This document shows positions 1 through 6,508 of a stretch of 15,271 nucleotides of DNA, piece by piece; the first letter of the stretch is position 1; each line of letters begins with the position of its first letter. The stretch covers positions 5,848 to 21,118 of the forward strand of contig HF972660.1 in NCBI GenBank assembly GCA_000432995.1, given 5' to 3'. The notes beneath the pieces are model-generated. The model was not told the origin of the DNA and searched no databases. It saw nothing but the letters and a program-made list of their open reading frames with translations. The position numbers and the translations under genes were made by a program. This DNA is from Clostridium sp. CAG:1013. GTDB lineage: Bacteria; Bacillota; Clostridia; Oscillospirales; Acutalibacteraceae.

Positions 1-1154
1 TTCGCTTTCCAACCGCCTTCTGCCACTTTAGCGTCGAACAGTTCTTGATCCAGTTTCAGGCCGAAACCGTCCTCGTCGGGGACCTGGATAGTACCTTCCC
101 GCACCTGGTAAAGAGTCGTATCGATGCCCTGAGCATCTGCCACGTCCCACTCCGCAATGGCAAAATTGCTGGCGGAAGCGGCAAAATGCAGCTGGGCGAA
201 ATTCCCGTAAAAACCGCCGTAATTGTGGGGCGCTGCCAAAACTCCAAAGGGCTCCAGTTCGGCAGCCAGCTTCATCCAGCGGAAGAACCCGTAACCCCGC
301 AGATCATATTGCAGCACGTCAATTAAGCCTTTTTGGGCCCACTCCTCAATAGCCTCCGAAGCATACCCCTCACCGTCGGCGATCTTGGTCTCGATGCCCT
401 GCCCCTTCATCCACTGGCGCAGCCGCCCGTAAAGCTGGTCGTCCTCATGGAACGCCTCTTCCATCCAGTACAGGTTTGCACTGGCGGTCCGGGACAGGAA
501 TTCTTTGGTCAAGTTCAGGTTATAGCCATTGTTGGCGTCTGCCATCAGCTTGCCTTCCTTGCCCATAGTCTCCCGAATGGCGAGAATGGCATCCACATCC
601 CGTTTCAGGCCGCTTTCGATCCCCATCCACATACCGGGACGGCCCACTTTCACCTTAAAGTTCTTATGTCCCCGGTCCAGGCCTTCCTTAACTTCATTGC
701 AGAGGAACTCCACCGCTTTCTTGTCGTCCTGGATATCCAGCTCATCGAAATAGATGGTGGTATCGTAGACCGGGACCGTAAACCCTGTCTGGGGAATCCC
801 GTCTCTGGCCAACAGTTTGTACACCGGCTGATGGAACTGGTTTCCCAGCCAGTCCAGGATGGCAAAGTCGATCCCGTAATACTCAGGACGAAGCATACCC
901 TCCTCATCGAACATAGCCCGTACCGGGACCCCTACCATCCACTGGGCCTGATCGTGAGTCAGGGTGCACCAGCCGAAACCGTAGGTCCCCGCGATCTTGA
1001 TCCGTGCGATAGGCACCTCGCCACCCCAGCCGTGGACGCCCAGACGGGCATTGCAACCGGCGATGCGGGGACGCTTGTAGGGCAGCTGAGCCCAGGCAAT
1101 CTCTTCCACTCTCCACGCAGGAGACATTTTTTCACACAATTCTTTCAGCAGCAT
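1..1154 (-). CDS. Mandelate-racemase-type enolase superfamily enzyme (probable sugar-acid dehydratase), 3' end cut by window edge
   Basis: 384 residues are visible and the C-terminus lies beyond the left edge. The fold signature is clear: a KVK pair (K167, K169) on the second barrel strand; metal ligands D206 (ADANNGY), E232 (WMEEAF) and E262 (ADGEGY); an Asp-His dyad, D284 (LQYDLRGYG) and H310 (APHNYGG); and E335 (IAEWD). This is the residue set of the mandelate racemase subgroup, where the Lys or the His/Asp dyad abstracts the alpha proton of a carboxylate bound to Mg2+. Members are mostly cytoplasmic acid-sugar dehydratases or racemases. The N-terminal capping domain (1-130) is not one I recognise, so the substrate is unknown. 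The ATG at 1154 follows a GGGGAGAG Shine-Dalgarno sequence and lies 27 nt after the upstream permease stop, so it is probably the last visible gene of the transporter operon. Inference from context: dehydration of a hexonate or uronate to a 2-keto-3-deoxy acid, feeding the same pool as kduI/kduD. Confidence 0.85.
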   Translation of the reverse strand, partial: MLLKELCEKMSPAWRVEEIAWAQLPYKRPRIAGCNARLGVHGWGGEVPIARIKIAGTYGFGWCTLTHDQAQWMVGVPVRAMFDEEGMLRPEYYGIDFAILDWLGNQFHQPVYKLLARDGIPQTGFTVPVYDTTIYFDELDIQDDKKAVEFLCNEVKEGLDRGHKNFKVKVGRPGMWMGIESGLKRDVDAILAIRETMGKEGKLMADANNGYNLNLTKEFLSRTASANLYWMEEAFHEDDQLYGRLRQWMKGQGIETKIADGEGYASEAIEEWAQKGLIDVLQYDLRGYGFFRWMKLAAELEPFGVLAAPHNYGGFYGNFAQLHFAASASNFAIAEWDVADAQGIDTTLYQVREGTIQVPDEDGFGLKLDQELFDAKVAEGGWKA

Positions 1155-1181
1155 AAGAAACACTCTCCCCTTTTTCGGCTT

Positions 1182-2078
1182 TTAGCCTTTGATAGCGCCC
1201 ACCATGACGCCTTTGACAAAATATTTTTGAATAAACGGATACAGGATCACTACCGGCAAGCTGGACACTACGATTACAGCGTACTTGACAGTCAAACTGA
1301 TCTGAGCCATTTCGGTGAAACCTCCTGTGCTCCCGCTGGAGACCTGATTTGCCATGAGAATGTTCCGCAGGGCCAGCTGGAGGGAGATCTTCTCACTGGA
1401 ACGCAGGTAGATCAAGGCGTTGAAATACTGGTTCCAATGGCCCACCGCGTAGTAGAGCACCAACACGGCAAGGATAGGCGTGGACAAAGGCAGCAGCACG
1501 TGGAACATGAACCGAAAATGGTCGCATCCGTCCAAGGAAGCCGCCTCCGCCAGTTCCTCCGGGATGGAGTTTTCAAAATAGGTCCGCATGATGATCAGGT
1601 TAAAGGTAGAAATAGCCGTGGGCATCACCAAGCCCCAAATAGAGTCCACCATGTGGAGTTTGTCTACCACCAGGAAGGTGGGAATCAAACCGCCGTTGAA
1701 GTACATGGTAAAGACAATCAAAAACATAAGGATCTTTCTGCCCCGGAACTGCTTTCTGGACAGAGGATACGCCAGCAGCGTGGTCAGAATCATATTGATG
1801 GCGGTGCCCACCACCGTGTAGATCACCGTATTTTTAAACCCCACTACAATGTCTTCATTTTGAAAAACTTCCATGTATCCGTCCAGGGAAAGCCCCACCG
1901 GCAGGAAATACACTTCGCCGTTCATGACGGCCTCACTGGAACTGAAAGACGCACTTACCACATAGATCAACGGGTAGAGGGTGGCGCACAGAATCAAAAA
2001 GGTCAGGGCCAATACGCACCCCATGAATACACGATCCCCAAAAGAATCTTTGATTTTTTTCGTCGCGATCTGTTTCAT
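1182..2078 (-). CDS. ABC sugar transporter permease, LplC/AraQ-like (CUT1)
   Basis: 298-residue inner-membrane permease of the binding-protein-dependent CUT1 type. Hydrophobic segments start near residues 17-42, 83-105, 115-136, 145-165, 200-215 and 262-283. The EAA loop that docks the ATPase is at 176-197 (ELAEAASLDGCDHF, then LLPLSTP). The C-terminal signature KYFVKGVMVGAIKG is typical of LplC/AraQ-like subunits in Firmicutes. The reading frame stays open further upstream, but the ATG at 2078 is preceded by AAGGGGGAG at good spacing, whereas the longer version would run through the upstream gene. It starts 19 nt after the LplB-like permease stop, and the two would form the heterodimeric channel. 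No ATPase gene is adjacent; in Firmicutes a shared MsmX-type ATPase often serves such systems. Confidence 0.93.
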   Translation of the reverse strand: MKQIATKKIKDSFGDRVFMGCVLALTFLILCATLYPLIYVVSASFSSSEAVMNGEVYFLPVGLSLDGYMEVFQNEDIVVGFKNTVIYTVVGTAINMILTTLLAYPLSRKQFRGRKILMFLIVFTMYFNGGLIPTFLVVDKLHMVDSIWGLVMPTAISTFNLIIMRTYFENSIPEELAEAASLDGCDHFRFMFHVLLPLSTPILAVLVLYYAVGHWNQYFNALIYLRSSEKISLQLALRNILMANQVSSGSTGGFTEMAQISLTVKYAVIVVSSLPVVILYPFIQKYFVKGVMVGAIKG

Positions 2079-2097
2079 CCTACAACTCCCCCTTCCC

Positions 2098-3039
2098 TCA
2101 GAACAGACTGGTTTTTCCAAAATGCTTGGCGGCCCAGTTGGCGCACACCAGCAAAACAAAGTTGCACAGGGAGTTGAACAGCCCGATGGCCGAACCGAAT
2201 GAGTACTCCGCTCCCAAAATACCGCTGCGGTACACATAAGTGGAGATTACATCGCTGCTGTCCATGTTCAGGCTATTCTGCATCAGCAGGATCTTTTCGT
2301 AGCCGATGTTCATGATGGAACCGCACCGGAGCAGCAGCATGATGATGATGGTTCCCATGATGCAGGGAATAGACACGTGGCGGATCTTTTGCCACCGGGA
2401 CGCTCCATCGATGGTGGCTGCTTCATAAAGACCCGGATCCACGCCGGAAAGGGCTGCGATGTACATGATGGCATCCCATCCCATGCTCTCCCAAATGCCG
2501 GACCACACATAGATGTGCTGGAAATATTCCGGCTTGGCCAAGAAGTCCACTGTCTCAAACCCCAGCCGCGCCAAGACCATATTAATCACGCCGTTGGTGG
2601 GAGAGAGCAGAAGCTGCAAAATGCTCACGATAACCACTGCCGACAGGAAGTGGGGCAGATACGTCACGTTCTGCACGATCTTCTTATAGCGGACGCTTCT
2701 CAGCTCATTGAGCATGAGGGCGAAAATAATGGGGATGGGGAACCCGATGAGCAGAGAATAGAAATTGATGCTCAGGGTGTTCCGAATGACACGCCCGCAG
2801 TAATAGGAATTGAAAAATCGATCGAAATGCTTCAGACCAACCCACTCACTGCCCAAAAAGCCTTTGGAAGGCATATAGTCACGAAATGCGATCTGAAGTC
2901 CGTACATGGGTACATACATAAAAATGATGTACCAGGCTACCGGAAGCAGAACCATGGCATATAATTGCCAGTTCTGCCGAAAATTCTTGGCAAGAGCCGC
3001 CCTCTTGGAAGTCTTTGGCAGCTGTATTGTATGTTCCAT
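2098..3039 (-). CDS. ABC sugar transporter permease, LplB-like (CUT1)
   Basis: 313-residue membrane permease, partner of the downstream LplC-like subunit. After a basic cytoplasmic N-terminus the first membrane segment is at about 25-50 (LYAMVLLPVAWYIIFMYVPM), with further segments near 90-112, 130-147, 185-200, 225-245 and 283-302. The EAA coupling motif is at 206-225 (EAATIDGASRWQKIRHVSIP), as in the LplB/YtcP/YesP group that imports complex saccharides such as rhamnogalacturonan or glycan fragments. Start ATG at 3039 has a GAGGAAGGTG ribosome binding site. It lies 138 nt behind the solute-binding protein gene, with a hairpin in the gap (3104-3128). Substrate cannot be read from the permease itself. 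Confidence 0.93.
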   Translation of the reverse strand: MEHTIQLPKTSKRAALAKNFRQNWQLYAMVLLPVAWYIIFMYVPMYGLQIAFRDYMPSKGFLGSEWVGLKHFDRFFNSYYCGRVIRNTLSINFYSLLIGFPIPIIFALMLNELRSVRYKKIVQNVTYLPHFLSAVVIVSILQLLLSPTNGVINMVLARLGFETVDFLAKPEYFQHIYVWSGIWESMGWDAIMYIAALSGVDPGLYEAATIDGASRWQKIRHVSIPCIMGTIIIMLLLRCGSIMNIGYEKILLMQNSLNMDSSDVISTYVYRSGILGAEYSFGSAIGLFNSLCNFVLLVCANWAAKHFGKTSLF

Positions 3040-3103
3040 AATTCACCTTCCTCACCGGATTCACGAAAACAAATCCATCACTGATCCTGTTCCGAATGAA
3101 ATA

Positions 3104-3128
3104 GGGAAGGCCGTTTTACGGCCTTCCC
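3104..3128 (-). terminator. Intercistronic stem-loop between binding-protein and permease genes (leaky terminator or RNA stabiliser)
   Basis: A perfect 10-bp inverted repeat: GGGAAGGCCG, loop TTTTA, CGGCCTTCCC as read on the plus strand (an 11th T:A pair can close the loop). On the transcribed minus strand the stem is followed by TATTTCATT, not a continuous U-tract, so full termination is unlikely. Such stem-loops after the solute-binding-protein gene are known in several ABC sugar operons, where they protect the upstream mRNA or reduce transcription of the permeases, giving excess binding protein. That role is inferred here from position. Confidence 0.7.
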
Positions 3129-3177
3129 CCGTTCAAACACATCTGTTGGAGAACTAGCCTTTTACAGCGTTTGGTAC

Positions 3178-4824
3178 TTAGGCAGACTCCTTCATACGGT
3201 CATACGCAGCCTGGAAGATCTCTTCCAGCTCGTGGATCCGCATCTGCTCGCAAGTAGCAACATACTCATCCCACTGGTCAAAACTCATCTCGCCGGTGAT
3301 AAACTTGGCCTCGCACTCTTTTAGGTAAGTATCCAGGTCACGGCGGATATCATTGACCACTTCTGCGTCCTCCACGCTGAACACGGGATAGGCGTAAGCG
3401 GGATCGGTCTGATAGTAGGGCTCGTACACAGGCACAGATTCCTGCACCTTCTTGGAATAGATGAAGTCAGAGTTGTTTTCGTTTCTCCAGTAGGGGAATC
3501 CGCCGCCGGGGAGGGGGCAAACCTCGCCAACTGCCATAGAAACGCCCTTGTCACTGTTCAGGATCTCATCGGAATAATCGTAGGAACCATCCTCCATCTT
3601 CTGGCAGGTGATGCCTTCCAGATCGGGGCTGAGAGCGCCGATGAAGTTGGCGCCTTCCTCGGTGAAGAAGTAGTCGATCCAGCGCAGGGTGATCTCGGGA
3701 GACTCATCGGAACGGGTGATGACCATGGCCGCGCCGCCGTAAGCGGAGTTAAGGCCGATCACAGGGGTATCACCGTTGCTGTTGGTAGGAGGCGCCAAGG
3801 GAGAATAATCCTCGCTGTAAGCACTCCACAGGTCATCGGAGGAAAGGGCGAAGCTACCGGACACATCGCTGTTGAACTTGGACAGCGCCACATCGTTGGT
3901 CTGAGTGTACAGAGAGTTGTCCAGCAGGCCTTCGGTCCACATGGTGTTCATGAACTGAAGCACTTCCTTGTACGTATCGTCGATCACGTACATATTGACC
4001 TTATCGTCCTGGATGGTGAGGAACTCATAGCCCAGGTTGTCGTGGATTCCCCAGGACCCCAGGAAGATGTTCACTCTGGCCCGATGATCGCCGCCGCTGT
4101 ATTCCACAACGTAAGGGATCTCGTCGCTGGGATCGCCGTTGCCGTTGGCATCTTCATCTCGGAAGGCCCGGAGCACATCCAGATACTCGTCCAGGGTCTC
4201 AGGAGTTTCCAATCCCAGGTTGTCCAGCCATGTCTGGTTGATCCACAGGTTTCTGTGGTTGGTCCGGTTGGGAACCAGCGTGTTGATGTTGGGCACAGCA
4301 TAAATGCCGCCGTCAGGAGACTTGGAAGCCTCGTACACTTCGGGGTACTGGTCATACAGCGACTTGATGCCCACAGAATACTCATCGATCAGTCCGGAAA
4401 TGTCGATGATGGAGCCGTCAGCGGAAGTCTTTGTGATATCCGGCACGCCTTTGAGAATGGCGTCGGGCATGCTGTCGGAGGCCATCACCAGGTTCACTCG
4501 TTCGGAGAAACCGTCGGAGGAGACCACTTCCCACTCCACGTCCACGTTGGTCATCTCCTCATACTTTTGCAGGGTGACCATGTCGTCGGGATTCCCGATG
4601 TGAGCAGGTTTGTTGATCATGAAATGCTTCGTGACCTTTTCGTTCACAATGGGGAACCCTTCGGCGTTAAAGTTGCCGTCGGTCTGGGACACGGTAGCGG
4701 AACTCTCCCCTCCCTCTTGGGATGTTCCTGATCCGGAATCCGAAGAACCGGTACAGCCTGTCAGAAGTGATGTTCCCATCAGCACTGCTAACAGGAGGGC
4801 AATTGGCTTTCTAAACTTTTTCAT
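3178..4824 (-). CDS. Extracellular solute-binding lipoprotein of ABC sugar transporter (LplA-like)
   Basis: 548-residue lipoprotein that would capture the substrate outside the membrane and hand it to the two permeases downstream. The N-terminus is a lipoprotein signal peptide: basic MKKFRK, a hydrophobic stretch, then the lipobox LLTGC with C24 as the lipidated residue, followed by a flexible Ser/Gly-rich linker to about residue 50. The length (about 550) and segments such as WINQTWLDNLGLETPETLDE fit the large LplA/YtcQ-type family 1 binding proteins. A GTG three codons upstream (4833) is open, but it lies inside the Shine-Dalgarno AGAGGTG (4831-4837), so the ATG at 4824 is preferred, with 6-nt spacing. 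Its own promoter and a possible operator lie just upstream, in the gap behind the response regulator gene, so it is probably the main target of that regulator. Confidence 0.94.
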   Translation of the reverse strand: MKKFRKPIALLLAVLMGTSLLTGCTGSSDSGSGTSQEGGESSATVSQTDGNFNAEGFPIVNEKVTKHFMINKPAHIGNPDDMVTLQKYEEMTNVDVEWEVVSSDGFSERVNLVMASDSMPDAILKGVPDITKTSADGSIIDISGLIDEYSVGIKSLYDQYPEVYEASKSPDGGIYAVPNINTLVPNRTNHRNLWINQTWLDNLGLETPETLDEYLDVLRAFRDEDANGNGDPSDEIPYVVEYSGGDHRARVNIFLGSWGIHDNLGYEFLTIQDDKVNMYVIDDTYKEVLQFMNTMWTEGLLDNSLYTQTNDVALSKFNSDVSGSFALSSDDLWSAYSEDYSPLAPPTNSNGDTPVIGLNSAYGGAAMVITRSDESPEITLRWIDYFFTEEGANFIGALSPDLEGITCQKMEDGSYDYSDEILNSDKGVSMAVGEVCPLPGGGFPYWRNENNSDFIYSKKVQESVPVYEPYYQTDPAYAYPVFSVEDAEVVNDIRRDLDTYLKECEAKFITGEMSFDQWDEYVATCEQMRIHELEEIFQAAYDRMKESA

Positions 4825-4849
4825 ATTTACCACCTCTTCTGCTTAGTGT

Positions 4850-4872
4850 GTGAAATTATTGTAGCATTTCAC
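4850..4872. promoter_or_regulatory. Candidate operator: 7-bp inverted repeat around the -10 element
   Basis: GTGAAAT (4850-4856) and ATTTCAC (4866-4872) form a perfect inverted repeat with a 9-nt spacer that contains the -10 hexamer. A second copy of TGAAATT (4882-4888) repeats 4851-4857 in the same orientation 31 bp away, about three helical turns, and next to it lies the palindrome TTCATGAA (4878-4885). A protein bound over the -10 would normally repress; direct repeats upstream would suit an AraC-type activator. Which regulator binds is not known. Confidence 0.45.
4858..4866 (-). promoter_or_regulatory. Extended -10 promoter of the solute-binding-protein operon
   Basis: Reading the minus strand, TGC-TACAAT is an extended -10 (TGn plus a 5/6 match to TATAAT), about 34 nt upstream of the binding-protein start codon. 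No good -35 hexamer lies 16-18 bp further up (best is TTCATG), as expected for an activator-dependent promoter. It is the only promoter-like element in the 109-nt gap between the response regulator gene and the binding-protein gene. Confidence 0.6.
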
Positions 4873-4905
4873 CATTCTTCATGAAATTCTCTGTCTTTGG
4901 AATAA

Positions 4906-4944
4906 GATGATCGTTTTTTAGAAGAGGTGATGATCATTTTTTAG
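4906..4944. repeat. Short direct repeat spanning the response regulator stop codon
   Basis: GATGATCGTTTTTTAG (4906-4921) and GATGATCATTTTTTAG (4929-4944) match at 15 of 16 positions, 23 bp apart start to start. The second copy contains the last codons and the TGA of the response regulator gene, so the first looks like a duplicated gene tail placed just after the stop. It could come from replication slippage. No terminator hairpin is formed by it. Confidence 0.6.
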
Positions 4945-6508
4945 GTGTATTTTTTCCGGGGATCAACTCAAACTCCGAAATCCACTTGGCTGTGGCGTAT
5001 TTGCGGAATTGGGTGGGAGTCATACCTGTCACGGTCTGGAACAAGTTAAAAAAGTTGTTGTAATTCCGAAATCCCACCCTTTCAAACAAATGGGTGGGCA
5101 GGGCACCTTCCGTGAGCATCAGTTTTCCTGCGGCGTACACCCGCACCCTGTTTATAAAGTGGATCACCCCGATCCCCGTCTCCTTTTTGAACAGCGTGCT
5201 CAGATAGGATTGGTTCAAAGAGCAGTATTCCGCCACCTCCGCCAGACCAATGGGTTCCGCGTAATGCTTCTGGACATAACCGATCACCTGCTGTACCGGA
5301 TCTGAATACTGCCGGCTCTGTTCCACATTGTCGATCAGGTCCAAAAACAGCTTTTCAAAATACTGCCGGGCTTCCTTGGGATCGTTCCCCCGAACGGCGT
5401 GCTGGTCCAGGTTGGGCACCGGCACCTGATTCTCCCGATAGAGCCGAACCGCCAACGAAAACAGATCCCCCACCAAAAGGGACAGCTCCACGGTATTTTT
5501 TGGCTCCTTCACGATGGGCGCGAACACGGAGGCCAGCACTTTTCGCACATCTCCCCTATCTTTGGAGGCCACATCCACAATCAGCTGCTGCTCCTGCTGG
5601 ATGAGCAAATGTCCGCCACTATCCCCTGCCTTGTGATAAACGTTCTCCTCCATGTCCTCTTTTTCCTGGGCGCAAAAACCGGGAAGCTCATGAAGATCCT
5701 CACAGCGGCTGCCGGTTTTCCAAACGATGTGGGTGCTGTGGTATTTCAGGACAGCATCATGAACAATATTCATGGTGTGGGTAACTCGTTCCAGCTGAGA
5801 ATCCTCACTTTCGCTGGCCCGAGCCGAGAACAGAAACAACAGAAGAAAATCGGACAAGTCGATGATACGAGTCCCCTGTTCCTGGCTGCACACCTGAACA
5901 CAGGTGGAGATCAGGGAATCCAGCATACTTTCCGAATGGGATTTTCCCCCTTGCCAATCCAGAGTCTCAAGCATAGAGGCCTTGATTTTTACGATCACCG
6001 GTACGGGACGGCGAAGAGAGAGCAGTGCGCTGGGGATCGTCTTGCTGGTGCCTCGCAAAAATGCCACGGTCTGAGAATCCCGCAGAATGCCATCGGGCTT
6101 TTCCACCGGCGGGGGAAGGGGCTTTTCCTGACTGGCGGCAGGGAATTCCAGCTCTTGAAGGGTTTTTATCAGCTCCTCTGGGGTGAGCTGATGCTTTAGA
6201 AGGTAATCCGAAGCCCCATACCGCATGGCTTCTCGCACATACTCAAAATCCGAGTAGCTGCTGAGCATTACCACCCGGCAATTGGGATAACGCTTATTCA
6301 GCTGGCGGATCACCTCAATTCCGTCCATATCCGGCATACTTACATCCAAAAACACCAGATCGGGCTGGCATTCCTCCATTTTCCGCAAAGCCGCTTTGCC
6401 ATTTTCCGCTTGGCCTGCCACCGTAAAGCCGTACTGTTCCCAAGGGATCAGTCCTTTCATAAAGCTGCACACCAAAAACTCATCATCCACCAGAAGAACT
6501 CTCTTCAT
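4934..6508 (-). CDS. Response regulator with AraC-type DNA-binding domain (YesN-like)
   Basis: 524 residues. Receiver domain at 1-120: acidic pair D8/D9 (LLVDDE), phospho-acceptor D55 (LVFLDVSMPDMDG), Ser at 83-84 (MLSSYSD) and K105 (YLLKHQ). A poorly conserved linker of about 280 residues follows, then a C-terminal AraC helix-turn-helix pair at about 403-502, including LAEVAEYCSLNQSYLSTLFK and the hallmark VGFRNYNNFFNLFQ..GMTPTQFRK. This is the YesN architecture: after phosphorylation by the partner kinase it would activate transcription, most plausibly of the adjacent transporter operon. Its ATG overlaps the kinase stop codon by 4 nt (ATGA, 6505-6508), indicating translational coupling and a cognate pair. 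It lies 109 nt upstream of the binding-protein gene, with a promoter in the gap. Confidence 0.95.
   Translation of the reverse strand: MKRVLLVDDEFLVCSFMKGLIPWEQYGFTVAGQAENGKAALRKMEECQPDLVFLDVSMPDMDGIEVIRQLNKRYPNCRVVMLSSYSDFEYVREAMRYGASDYLLKHQLTPEELIKTLQELEFPAASQEKPLPPPVEKPDGILRDSQTVAFLRGTSKTIPSALLSLRRPVPVIVKIKASMLETLDWQGGKSHSESMLDSLISTCVQVCSQEQGTRIIDLSDFLLLFLFSARASESEDSQLERVTHTMNIVHDAVLKYHSTHIVWKTGSRCEDLHELPGFCAQEKEDMEENVYHKAGDSGGHLLIQQEQQLIVDVASKDRGDVRKVLASVFAPIVKEPKNTVELSLLVGDLFSLAVRLYRENQVPVPNLDQHAVRGNDPKEARQYFEKLFLDLIDNVEQSRQYSDPVQQVIGYVQKHYAEPIGLAEVAEYCSLNQSYLSTLFKKETGIGVIHFINRVRVYAAGKLMLTEGALPTHLFERVGFRNYNNFFNLFQTVTGMTPTQFRKYATAKWISEFELIPGKNTPKK

Noticed and set aside
333..2177. 614-codon open frame on the plus strand
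   Set aside because: It lies antisense to the enolase-family gene and two permease-gene segments that have clear families and motifs. Its translation is His/Gln/Pro-rich without domains, and it has no ribosome binding site. It is a by-product of codon usage in the real genes.
2079..2237. N-terminal extension of the LplC-like permease
   Set aside because: The extra 53 residues are Cys-rich and unlike any permease, and would overlap the upstream permease gene. The ATG at 2078 has a strong ribosome binding site.
5399..6199. 266-codon open frame on the plus strand inside the response regulator gene
   Set aside because: Antisense to an established YesN-type gene; low-complexity product and no start signal.
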